A stretch of DNA of 23,871 nucleotides, from positions 1 through 23,871 of the IMG/VR virus record IMGVR_UViG_3300025632_000079. One strand, given 5' to 3'. This document shows, piece by piece, positions 6,087 through 12,062 of the stretch; the first letter of the stretch is position 1; the number at the start of each line of letters is the position of its first letter. Below the pieces are notes generated by a model. The model was given only the letters and a program-made list of their open reading frames with translations. It made no database searches and had not been told where the DNA came from. The DNA comes from a virus. The position numbers were made by a program, and so were the translations under genes.

Positions 6087-6608
6087 ATGCTAAATGGACT
6101 GCTGGAAAAAAAACAAGGCGTCATCATAAACATATTAAATGATAAAAAATGTGCTTTCGCTCAAATCGAAAACGATGAACAAGTCTTCATCGAACCAAAA
6201 TTTACCACAGGACTAAAACTGCAAATCGCAGACCAAGTGGAAATGGTGGTAATTTCTAACACGCGATTCACAACACAGTGGAAAGCAATAAAAGTAGAAC
6301 TAATAAACCAACACGGGGAAACAACAACACAACCCGAAACAAAACCCGTGCTGACACTGCAACAAGAAATCATGCTGTTCCTAACAGAAGAACCAGACAT
6401 GTGCTTCACAACAAAACAAATAAAAGAAGGCCTCGGTCTAAGCATTGGACAAGAAGACGTGCGAAGAGAAGCAGAAAAGTTGCACAACGCAAATAAAATA
6501 TGTCGCGCTAAAGTATGCGGACCAAACTACAAAAAACAAACGACTTTCAACCTATACTCCAAAAATATCGAAGCGTTCATCTTCGATGTCGAATACGAAA
6601 CCCAATAA
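6087..6608 (+). CDS. Cold-shock-like OB domain plus winged-helix protein
   Basis: 173 residues, start ATG 6087 with AAAGGA upstream. Residues ~8-70 (QGVIINILNDKKCAFAQIENDEQVFIEPKF...) follow the strand pattern of a cold-shock OB fold (G-x-I-x-x, G/A-F-A-x-I, VFI), which binds single-stranded nucleic acid. After a Thr/Glu-rich linker, residues ~92-165 look like a winged helix (QQEIMLFLTEEPDMCFTTKQIKEGL, then VRREAEKLHNANKICRAKV). The combination suggests a DNA/RNA-binding regulator. It is the last gene before a terminator and is strongly A-rich in third positions, like its neighbours and unlike the head genes. Confidence 0.6.
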   Translation: MLNGLLEKKQGVIINILNDKKCAFAQIENDEQVFIEPKFTTGLKLQIADQVEMVVISNTRFTTQWKAIKVELINQHGETTTQPETKPVLTLQQEIMLFLTEEPDMCFTTKQIKEGLGLSIGQEDVRREAEKLHNANKICRAKVCGPNYKKQTTFNLYSKNIEAFIFDVEYETQ

Positions 6609-6630
6609 AATAAGGCGCTTAACGTAATCT

Positions 6631-6664
6631 AAAGCCCGCGGCACACGGCTCGCGGGCTTTTCTG
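6631..6664 (+). terminator. Rho-independent terminator, end of early block
   Basis: Perfect 10-bp stem AAAGCCCGCG (6631-6640) / CGCGGGCTTT (6651-6660) with 10-base loop, followed by TCT. The A-run on the left arm would let it also act on the other strand. Confidence 0.85.
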
Positions 6665-6996
6665 TGTAAACCGAGGCCCACGGCTCGCGGTGCGGTTACA
6701 AATAAACGCGTTCCCTTATATATAGAGCCAGAAATAAAAATAAATATTTTTTGTAAAAATAGGCGTAACCGGTGTAACCGTGTAACTTTAGGTGTTTTCT
6801 CCTGTGTATATAAGGAGTTAGAAGTAACACAAAGTAGTTTTTAAAAATGTAACGTAACCAGAGTTTGTGTAACCTTAGAGGCCCAAAGTGCGTTAAGGGG
6901 GTCTGAAAGTTTTTTTATTTTTTTTTATTTCTGTAGCTATATATACAAGAGAGCGTTTTTAGTATTAAACTATCTGCAAATAACTAGGATACTCAT
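6665..6996. other. AT-rich non-coding region with iteron-like GTAAC repeats
   Basis: No credible gene in 330 bases. GTAAC occurs at least six times in one orientation (6765, 6774, 6782, 6823, 6849/6854, 6869) and once inverted as GGTTAC at 6694; three copies from 6763 are nearly tandem. An inverted CTCCT/AGGAG pair lies at 6799-6817. Long T/A stretches follow (6908-6960). Iterons beside an AT-rich stretch are typical of a replication origin or a regulatory region. The DNA just before terS could also carry its promoter. Function inferred. Confidence 0.5.
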
Positions 6997-7626
6997 ATGG
7001 CCTCGAAAGCTAAATCAAGCCCCCCTGCTAAGATCAAAAGCCGCGGGCGACCTAAATCAACGAAATCAGCGGTCCTGACTAGGCGGCAAGAGCTTTTTGT
7101 AAAAGAGCTTGTCTCAAAAGACGGCCAGATCACTATGCGAGAAGCTGCCATTAATGCTGGATACCCCGCAGGATCAGCGCACACCCGAGCATATGAGATG
7201 ACCAATCCCAATATCTGTCCCCATGTGGTGGCAGCTATACAATCGTATCGCGCCGAGCTTGATGAAAAGTTTGGCGTGAATTACCAGCGGCATCTGCGCG
7301 ACCTTCAAACCATCCGCGATGCAGCATTAACCAACGGAGCCTATTCGGCAGCCGTTCAAGCAGAATATCGGCGGGGGCAAGCGCAAGGCGATATTTATGT
7401 GAGCAAATCAGAAATCCGTCATGGCAGTATCGATTCGATGAGCAAGGACGAAGTGCTGAACGCTCTGAAGGAGATTAAACAAAGTTATGCCCCGATCACT
7501 ATCGACGTTACTCCCGAAGGAGAGAGCAATCCCCAGAACCGCGACAAAGCGCGAGGCCGACTTTTGGAGGCTGATGAAGACTGGGATGCAGAAGAGCCCG
7601 AGAACATGGAAAAATACCCGAATTGA
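6997..7626 (+). CDS. terS: Terminase small subunit
   Basis: 209 residues, start ATG 6997 with AGGAT six bases upstream. After a basic tail, residues ~27-85 (LTRRQELFVKELVSKDG, TMREAAINAGYPAGSAHTRAYEM, VVAAIQSYRAELD) match the Terminase_2 DNA-binding helix-turn-helix family, which recognises the packaging site and delivers DNA to the large subunit. The middle is helical (oligomerisation), and the C-terminus is acidic (ADEDWDAEEPENME), as expected for contact with the large subunit. Unusually, terL lies 4.4 kb downstream. The last 140 bases may be translated in a second frame as the next gene. Confidence 0.85.
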   Translation: MASKAKSSPPAKIKSRGRPKSTKSAVLTRRQELFVKELVSKDGQITMREAAINAGYPAGSAHTRAYEMTNPNICPHVVAAIQSYRAELDEKFGVNYQRHLRDLQTIRDAALTNGAYSAAVQAEYRRGQAQGDIYVSKSEIRHGSIDSMSKDEVLNALKEIKQSYAPITIDVTPEGESNPQNRDKARGRLLEADEDWDAEEPENMEKYPN

Positions 7627-7948
7627 AACGTGGGCCATGCCGGGTATCCCGGATGTCTTATGTTGTGATGAAAACGGTAAGTTTCATTTTGTAGAATTAA
7701 AGGCGACCTCTGGGAACGCAGTGGACCTGCGACCTCATCAAGTCGCTTGGCTTACAACGCACAGTCATGCCAGCGTTTGGGTTTTAGTCCGTAAGCTGCA
7801 AACCAAAACAAAGCCTCAAATGATTTATTTGTACCATGGTAAAGACGCAATGGATTTAAAGATGGAAGGCCTGAAGGTTGCACCGGTCTATTCGTCCGAC
7901 GGGGATTTTGACTGGGATAAAATAATGGGCTTGATTTCTCCCATATGA
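7487..7948 (+). CDS. PD-(D/E)XK (VRR-NUC-like) nuclease
   Basis: The conserved core lies after residue ~20: E23-ADFWRLMK helix, TRIETWAMPGIPDVL (catalytic D), KFHFVELKAT (E-x-K), then RPHQVAWL with the typical Gln, and VWVLVRK. This is the VRR-NUC/Holliday-resolvase-like fold, cutting branched or structured DNA; next to terminase genes such nucleases may trim DNA before packaging. The start is uncertain: ATG 7487 lacks a good ribosome site, ATG 7574 would cut the first helix, and a strong AAGGAG (7517-7522) stands six bases before an in-frame ATC at 7529. In any case the gene overlaps terS in another frame. Confidence 0.75.
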   Translation: MPRSLSTLLPKERAIPRTATKREADFWRLMKTGMQKSPRTWKNTRIETWAMPGIPDVLCCDENGKFHFVELKATSGNAVDLRPHQVAWLTTHSHASVWVLVRKLQTKTKPQMIYLYHGKDAMDLKMEGLKVAPVYSSDGDFDWDKIMGLISPI

Positions 7949-7982
7949 TCGCATAATATCTTAGACCTAACTAACTACGGAG
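7931..7982 (+). promoter_or_regulatory. Cassette promoter with ATCGCATA and TACGGAG
   Basis: TTGATT (7931-7936), 17-base spacer, TAATAT (7954-7959). ATCGCATA lies at 7948-7955, overlapping the -10. Ribosome site ACGGAG at 7977-7982 serves the gene at 7989. Confidence 0.6.
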
Positions 7983-7988
7983 ATTATT

Positions 7989-8201
7989 ATGAAACATGAT
8001 GAAAGACACGGCGGTCCATATGATCGAGGACGGGCGGACTATTGGTATAACCGACCGGTTGACCCTCATTACTTTACGGGTGGCACGAGAAGTAGAGACT
8101 GCGCGACCTGCGTGACAGATTTAAAACCGTCTGAATTAAAGGCTTATCATGCGGGTTATTGTGATGGGGAAGCCGACGGCGGCCAAAAGGATTGGGGTTA
8201 A
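7989..8201 (+). CDS. Small phage protein of the DRGxADxYY type
   Basis: 70 residues. The pattern GPYDRGRADYWYNRPVDPHYF followed by LKPSELKAYHAGYCDGEADG is familiar from small conserved phage proteins, in which an Arg/Tyr/His-rich first half precedes an E-x-x-AY-x-GY helix. The role is unknown; two cysteines (CATC) could bind metal. It has its own promoter and ribosome site and is followed at once by a 39-codon frame and a terminator, forming the first accessory cassette between terS and terL. Confidence 0.75.
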   Translation: MKHDERHGGPYDRGRADYWYNRPVDPHYFTGGTRSRDCATCVTDLKPSELKAYHAGYCDGEADGGQKDWG

Positions 8202-8321
8202 ATGTTTTTATTTAATTGGCTTGGCAAATTATTATACGGTAAAGAGGCGTGGGAAAAGCAGGATCGTGAAAAGGCGCGGCGGCGGCCGATAAAACAAAAG
8301 CCTAAAAGACGTAAAAAATAA
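8202..8321 (+). CDS. Putative 39-residue basic protein
   Basis: ATG one base after the previous stop. The product has a hydrophobic N-terminus (MFLFNWLGKLLYGK) and a very basic tail (KARRRPIKQKPKRRKK), resembling a small membrane- or nucleic-acid-associated peptide. No clean ribosome site except AAGG 15 bases upstream, so it would depend on coupling. It ends nine bases before a terminator, which supports its being the second gene of the cassette. Confidence 0.5.
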   Translation: MFLFNWLGKLLYGKEAWEKQDREKARRRPIKQKPKRRKK

Positions 8322-8329
8322 TAAAATTA

Positions 8330-8354
8330 AACCCGGTTGACGCCGGGTTTTTTA
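8330..8354 (+). terminator. Rho-independent terminator
   Basis: AACCCGG (8330-8336) / CCGGGTT (8343-8349), loop TTGACG, then a T-run to 8352. Confidence 0.9.
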
Positions 8355-8375
8355 TTGCGCTATAGTATGGGATAA

Positions 8376-8395
8376 GTCGCATACATTACGGAGGG
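8376..8395 (+). promoter_or_regulatory. ATCGCATA-like motif and ACGGAG site
   Basis: GTCGCATA (8376-8383, one mismatch to the recurrent 8-mer) is followed by ACGGAGGG (8388-8395) before ATG 8402. Upstream, CTATAGTATGGGATAAG resembles the other cassette leaders and could hold a -10 TATAGT. Confidence 0.5.
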
Positions 8396-8401
8396 CAAAC
8401 C

Positions 8402-9112
8402 ATGTTAAAGACTGTTGAACTAAGCCGCGCCAAAAAAACAAAGGGCATTGCGGTAACATATAGAGCGGGCACCGGGGAAAAATACGGGACCTGCCCGACC
8501 ACGTGCAAAATGAATTGCAGCGGGAAAGGCACCGAAAAGATCGACGCAGATTACCTTGACGCGTTGCTGGATGCAAAACCGGCCAAAGGCGTTTCATTTA
8601 CTTACTCGCATTTCGATCCGCATGTTTTTAATTGGGGCCGCAAATTGCGGGCAGATAAAACCGTTATTAATTACAGCACCGAAAACTTAGGCGCGGCAGC
8701 CGCGTCAATTCATAACGGCGTCCCGTCCGTCGCGGTGGTAAGTGAGCAATCATGGCAGGGAAAGAAAACGCAACCGGCCCCGCATGGTATTAACGTCGTG
8801 CGGTGTCCTGCGGAAATCCGGGACATTTCCTGCGCGGATTGTGGAAACGGTGATCCACTTTGCGCCCGATTAGATCGCAATTTTATTATTGGATTTACTG
8901 CGCATGGCCCCAGCAAAAGAAAAGCCGCGGATTTAAACGTAAAAGGCGGATGTTATGCGGACGCCGGTAATTGCCGAATATGGTGGGATGATACGGCGAA
9001 CGGTGCGCAGCCGGATGAAACCGACGGGGAAAAGCTTTTGCGGTTTGTTAAAGGCCTGCCGCCGCGGTCTATTGTGCGGCACCATGTGGCGGGTGATATC
9101 GGGGCAGAATAA
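8402..9112 (+). CDS. gp88/DUF7227-like Cys-rich phage protein
   Basis: 236 residues, start ATG 8402 with GGAGGG upstream. Nine cysteines: C31-x3-C35-x3-C39 near the N-terminus, C135, C144-x2-C147-x6-C154, and C184-x6-C191. Recognisable gp88 (DUF7227) blocks are GVSFTYSHF, CPAEIRDISCADC followed by CARLDRNFIIGFTAHG, GGCYADAGNC and RHHVAGDIG. From memory, the usual family order places GCYA and RH-x-AGD before the YTH/CPA/FPAHG half; here they come last. The cysteines suggest bound zinc or an iron-sulfur cluster; no activity is known for the family. It forms its own cassette between a terminator at 8330 and one at 9163. Confidence 0.7.
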   Translation: MLKTVELSRAKKTKGIAVTYRAGTGEKYGTCPTTCKMNCSGKGTEKIDADYLDALLDAKPAKGVSFTYSHFDPHVFNWGRKLRADKTVINYSTENLGAAAASIHNGVPSVAVVSEQSWQGKKTQPAPHGINVVRCPAEIRDISCADCGNGDPLCARLDRNFIIGFTAHGPSKRKAADLNVKGGCYADAGNCRIWWDDTANGAQPDETDGEKLLRFVKGLPPRSIVRHHVAGDIGAE

Positions 9113-9129
9113 CTTTCTAAAAAATAAAG

Positions 9130-9162
9130 CTTGCAACCATATGCAAGTTTATGCGAGATTAT
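9130..9162 (+). promoter_or_regulatory. CTTGCA inverted repeat and inverted CTCGCATA
   Basis: Perfect inverted repeat CTTGCA (9130-9135) / TGCAAG (9142-9147). CTTGCA is also the core of the tandem TCTTGCAT at the RHH gene. TATGCGAG (9150-9157) is the cassette 8-mer in reverse with one mismatch. It may be an operator; a terminator follows immediately, so a promoter here would give only a short RNA. Confidence 0.45.
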
Positions 9163-9194
9163 AGGAGCGGGCCGGGCAATGGCTCGCTCCTTTT
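9163..9194 (+). terminator. Rho-independent terminator
   Basis: AGGAGCG (9163-9169) / CGCTCCT (9185-9191), inner GCC/GGC pairing, then TTTT. Confidence 0.85.
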
Positions 9195-9216
9195 AACTTT
9201 TACGGAGATTAATAAC

Positions 9217-10407
9217 ATGACTTATACAACTAACGCCTTCGCGCACGGTATCGGAAACAGTGCAGTTTCATCACAATGGTTTAGCCGCCCGGACGATCAA
9301 AAGTTTTTGACGCTTGACGATATGCTGGCGCACAAAAAGATTGATTCGCAGCGCATGACAAGCCGCACCGTTGACACGCACAAGGTCAAAATCATCGGAG
9401 ACTTTGACGAAGAAAACCCCAGCCGGGGAAATATCTTTGTTGAATATACGGATGACAATCGCCGCGAGCATAATAACACCCCCACCAATTGGAGTTTTGG
9501 CCAGCTATCACAATTAGCAGGCGCACCCGCTGGATATCTGCGCGACTTGCCCGCACCTATTGCGGCGGACTGTATCCAATGGGGTTTGAAGTATAACCGG
9601 GGAAAGGAGTTGATTAAAGTTTACGGACATCAGGCGCAGGGCGGGGAATTGCGAGCCGCAACCGGTCCGGACTATGGCCGGATTTTTGATTGGGAAATAT
9701 TAGAGCCCATCAAAAACTTGATTGATGAAAGTGGCGGGCGCTGGAAAGTGCCCGGGATGATGACCGGCAGCCGCAACGGCATGGCCGTTTATGATCCGGA
9801 GGTCCCTGTTACTATGGACACGACCACCCTTTTCGCGTCGGATCGGGACGTTTTCGTTTTCCTTGTGGATGACCGCAACCCCATCGAAGTGGGCAAGCTT
9901 CCAAACGGTGAACCTGATTTGATGTTTCGCGGGTTTTATGCGTGGAACAGTGAAACCGGCAGCAAAACCGCCGGGATCGCTGCAATGTATTTGCGCGGCG
10001 TTTGTATGAATCGAAACTTGTGGGGCGTTGAAAACTTCCATGAAATTAAAATCCGCCATACAAAATTCGCGCCGGATCGGTTTGCAATGGAGGCCCGCCC
10101 CGCGTTGCAATCCTTTGCGAACGGTTCAACGCATTCTTTTGTTGAAGGGGTGCAAGCCGCCAAAGATGCCCGCATTGCTAAAACAGATGAGGACCGTCTA
10201 GACTTTTTGACAAAGCGCGCCGGTTTATCTGGACGCATGGCGCGGGCAGCAAACGCCCGCCACTTGACCGAAGAGGGCCGCCCAGTGGAGACCGTTTGGG
10301 ATGCTGCGCAGGCAATAACCGCAATTGCCCGCGACGTTCCCCATCAAGATGCGAGAATTGAAGTTGAACGGAAGGCGGGCGCGTTGCTGGACAAAGTGAC
10401 CGCATAA
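9217..10407 (+). CDS. DUF932 domain protein
   Basis: 396 residues from ATG 9217, preceded by TACGGAG; the longer frame from 9151 runs through the terminator and is rejected. The arrangement of a short N-terminal region, LSQLAGAPAGYLRDLP (about 100), LRAATGPDYGRIFDWEIL (about 153-170), a central beta-rich part and MYLRGVCMNRNLWG (about 270) matches DUF932, the phage/plasmid-like family often found in phages and plasmids. Biochemical activity is unknown to me. It is a monocistronic cassette; the ribosome-site module is the same as in the neighbouring cassettes, and a terminator follows 24 bases after the stop. Confidence 0.85.
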   Translation: MTYTTNAFAHGIGNSAVSSQWFSRPDDQKFLTLDDMLAHKKIDSQRMTSRTVDTHKVKIIGDFDEENPSRGNIFVEYTDDNRREHNNTPTNWSFGQLSQLAGAPAGYLRDLPAPIAADCIQWGLKYNRGKELIKVYGHQAQGGELRAATGPDYGRIFDWEILEPIKNLIDESGGRWKVPGMMTGSRNGMAVYDPEVPVTMDTTTLFASDRDVFVFLVDDRNPIEVGKLPNGEPDLMFRGFYAWNSETGSKTAGIAAMYLRGVCMNRNLWGVENFHEIKIRHTKFAPDRFAMEARPALQSFANGSTHSFVEGVQAAKDARIAKTDEDRLDFLTKRAGLSGRMARAANARHLTEEGRPVETVWDAAQAITAIARDVPHQDARIEVERKAGALLDKVTA

Positions 10408-10431
10408 GCCGCCGCTATATAATAAGACCCG

Positions 10432-10457
10432 GGGCCGCCATTGTGCGGCCCTTTTTT
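10432..10457 (+). terminator. Rho-independent terminator, CATTGT loop
   Basis: GGGCCGC (10432-10438) / GCGGCCC (10445-10451), six-base loop CATTGT, then six T. Preceded by CGCTATATAATAAGAC, which recurs before the next cassette's terminator. Confidence 0.9.
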
Positions 10458-10465
10458 GTGGGGGG

Positions 10466-10494
10466 TTTACTTTTAAATAAATTAATCGCATATT
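10466..10494 (+). promoter_or_regulatory. Cassette promoter with ATCGCATA
   Basis: TTTACT (10466-10471), 17-base spacer, CATATT (10489-10494); ATCGCATA at 10485-10492. The leader continues GCGGCGGGCAAGCCGCG and CTATGGAG, a layout repeated at 11034-11104. Confidence 0.6.
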
Positions 10495-10546
10495 ATCCCA
10501 CATGCGGCGGGCAAGCCGCGTTAACCTAACCTATGGAGTGAAAAAA

Positions 10547-10975
10547 ATGACAAATGTTTTCGAATTAAATTTCCGGGCGTCCGACATTCTTTTGGATCGC
10601 GTTTTAAATCCGGCCAAAGATCAAGACACCGGGCGCAACCGTCCCGAGGATTTAGTTGAAGCTTGCGGGATCATCCCCGACTTTTTCCTTGAGGCCTGCC
10701 ACTTTGCAAAAGATAGCGAGACCGGTTTGACGCTGGAAAACGTTTGCGCCGGTATGGATAACGCTTATCAGATGGGCGGGTTTGGGTCTTATCCTTGGAA
10801 GGGGACACTAGACCACAATGGGACATATCAGGCGGATAACGACGAAGACGCACCACTTGCACCGCTGGCCCGGTTTGGTTTTGAAGGGCGCGTTTTCTGT
10901 TATGTTTATGACTACGGCGTCGCGGCGGTCCGCATCGGATTAGATGGACCTTATAAAATCGCCCGGTTTGATTAA
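10547..10975 (+). CDS. Hypothetical cassette protein
   Basis: 142 residues from ATG 10547 (TATGGAG upstream; the frame from 10502 begins inside the leader repeat and is rejected). Sequence not recognised. It has a helical N-terminal half (NFRASDILLDRVL, LVEACGIIPDFFLEACHFAKD), a Gly/Asn/Asp-rich middle (MGGFGSYPWKGTLDHNGTY) and a beta-rich end (FCYVYDYGVAAVRIGLDGPYKIARFD), so a compact cytoplasmic protein is likely. It is monocistronic between its own promoter and terminator and next to DUF932, with which it may work; this is suggested by position only. Confidence 0.65.
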   Translation: MTNVFELNFRASDILLDRVLNPAKDQDTGRNRPEDLVEACGIIPDFFLEACHFAKDSETGLTLENVCAGMDNAYQMGGFGSYPWKGTLDHNGTYQADNDEDAPLAPLARFGFEGRVFCYVYDYGVAAVRIGLDGPYKIARFD

Positions 10976-10999
10976 TCCCACGCTATATAATAAGACACC

Positions 11000-11025
11000 G
11001 GCCCGCCATTGTGCGGGCCTTTTTT
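11000..11025 (+). terminator. Rho-independent terminator, CATTGT loop
   Basis: GGCCCGC (11000-11006) / GCGGGCC (11013-11019), loop CATTGT, then six T. It is a near copy of the 10432 terminator, with CGCTATATAATAAGAC before it. Confidence 0.9.
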
Positions 11026-11033
11026 GTGCCCCC

Positions 11034-11069
11034 TTTACTTTCTATTAAATTAACGCATATTATCGCATA
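11034..11069 (+). promoter_or_regulatory. Cassette promoter with two ATCGCATA-type motifs
   Basis: TTTACT (11034-11039), 16-base spacer, CATATT (11056-11061). AACGCATA at 11052-11059 and exact ATCGCATA at 11062-11069. Followed by the GCGGCGGGCAAGCCGCG leader and CTATGGAG. Confidence 0.6.
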
Positions 11070-11112
11070 GCGGCGGGCAAGCCGCGTTAACCTTTTCTAT
11101 GGAGTAGAAAAC

Positions 11113-11517
11113 ATGATTGAACTAAAAACAAACCCCGACCACCTACACGCAATCGCAAGTAATGTTCGCCTGACCGATCAGACCGACCTTGCGCACGATC
11201 TCGACGCCGCAGCGCATGACATGAAAAACTTGCGCGACTACGGCGAACGGCTGGAACGTAGCACCCAGCAAATGAGCGGTGAAATTCAAAGCATACGCAC
11301 CCAGCGCGACGAAGCCGCCGCCGCCTTGCTGGCCATCTTTAAACCCGAGCTTGAGAAGATGATTGACGCCGCCGTTAATGATTGCCGCGCTATTTCCGAC
11401 ATCGAGGACCGGCTGGACAACTTAGAAGACCCCGGCAACCTAACGGACACGGTTCGCAGTGAGGTCAAGGACATGATACGCGACGGTGACATCACAATCA
11501 GCATCGCTCACGTGTAA
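11113..11517 (+). CDS. Hypothetical coiled-coil cassette protein
   Basis: 134 residues, start ATG 11113 with TATGGAG upstream. The central part (about 25-75) is a long charged helix with heptad character (DLDAAAHDMKNLRDYGERLE, then QQMSGEIQSIRTQRDEAAAA), followed by an acidic second helix set (IEDRLDNLEDPGNLTDTV). It is probably an elongated dimer or trimer. No family recognised. It is the last cassette before the GC-rich element and terL, with a promoter nearly duplicated from the previous cassette. Confidence 0.65.
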   Translation: MIELKTNPDHLHAIASNVRLTDQTDLAHDLDAAAHDMKNLRDYGERLERSTQQMSGEIQSIRTQRDEAAAALLAIFKPELEKMIDAAVNDCRAISDIEDRLDNLEDPGNLTDTVRSEVKDMIRDGDITISIAHV

Positions 11518-11545
11518 CACCCTCACAGCCCCCACAACGACGATC

Positions 11546-11574
11546 AGGCCCGCCATTGCGCGGGCCTTTTCTTT
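11546..11574 (+). terminator. Rho-independent terminator, CATTGC loop
   Basis: AGGCCCGC (11546-11553) / GCGGGCCT (11560-11567), loop CATTGC, then T-rich TTTCTTTT. Third member of the CATTGY-loop series. Confidence 0.9.
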
Positions 11575-11591
11575 TGCGCAGAGTTAAACAG

Positions 11592-11935
11592 TGAAACAAG
11601 CCGGGCCAAGGCCCGCGGCGTACCGCCCAAACCTACCGGGCCGAGATCCCCGGCCGCTGGACCGGGCCCAGCCGGTGACGGTTAGCGATCCCCAGCCGGT
11701 GGCAGTTAGAGCGCAGCCGGTGCCAATTAACCGAGCCCACCGGGCAAAAATTAACGCGCAGCCGTCCCCGGTCCGACATCAAAACCCGCGCAGCTGGACC
11801 CCGGGCCACGGCCCGCGATCCCCGGCAATTCGCCCGGGTCCCCCGGATATCGGGTCAAAAACCACAGTTTTCGCGCCAAAAAACCAGCCCAAAACCCGCG
11901 GCCCGGGGTTTGCGTACCGAGGGCTTGGGCCATGT
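11592..11935. other. Very GC-rich non-coding element before terL
   Basis: About 340 bases, clearly richer in GC than either flank and dense in CCCGGG, CCGCGG and GGGCCC palindromes. AGCCGGTG followed by a variable C-x-x-TTA recurs three times at roughly 22-25 base steps (about 11669-11730), and GATCCCC recurs three times. A GTG-started frame (11591-11986) spans it, but its Pro/Arg-rich product and lack of a ribosome site argue against translation. Possibilities are a structured RNA, a packaging site or foreign repeat DNA; nothing decides between them. Confidence 0.5.
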
Positions 11936-11958
11936 TTCTCACAAATATTCATTAGTTA

Positions 11959-11987
11959 TTTCCAACGAGCCCTAACTGTCCTATAAT
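11959..11987 (+). promoter_or_regulatory. Candidate late promoter before terL
   Basis: TTTCCA (11959-11964), 17-base spacer and a perfect TATAAT (11982-11987). ATCGCATA follows at 11998-12005, about where the transcript would start. Confidence 0.6.
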
Positions 11988-12005
11988 AGCCCGTAATATC
12001 GCATA

Positions 12006-12021
12006 TGTTTCACGTGAAACA
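12006..12021. promoter_or_regulatory. parS: Perfect chromosomal-type parS site
   Basis: TGTTTCACGTGAAACA is a perfect 16-bp palindrome identical to the bacterial chromosomal parS consensus bound by ParB. It lies in the presumed terL leader, directly after the ATCGCATA motif and 41 bases before the terL start. No parA or parB is in the window, so host ParB is the likely reader. Sequence identity is certain; function is inferred. Confidence 0.8.
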
Positions 12022-12062
12022 TTGGCCGTGAACCGCGTACCATAAATTAAGTAGGGTCCCCC

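Noticed and set aside
9151-9216. Upstream extension of the DUF932 gene
   Set aside because: It would run through the terminator hairpin; ATG 9217 has the shared ACGGAG site.
10408-10424. TATATAAT before the terminators at 10432 and 11000 as a promoter
   Set aside because: No suitable -35 and a terminator directly after it; more likely part of the shared 3' module than a gene promoter.
11504-11519. Second parS-like site around CACGTG
   Set aside because: Only 12 of 16 positions match and it lies at the end of a gene; probably chance. A similar 12/16 match at 18648-18663 is inside a coding gene.
11591-11986. 131-residue Pro/Arg-rich frame with GTG start
   Set aside because: No ribosome site, low-complexity product and very GC-rich DNA, in which long open frames arise by chance.
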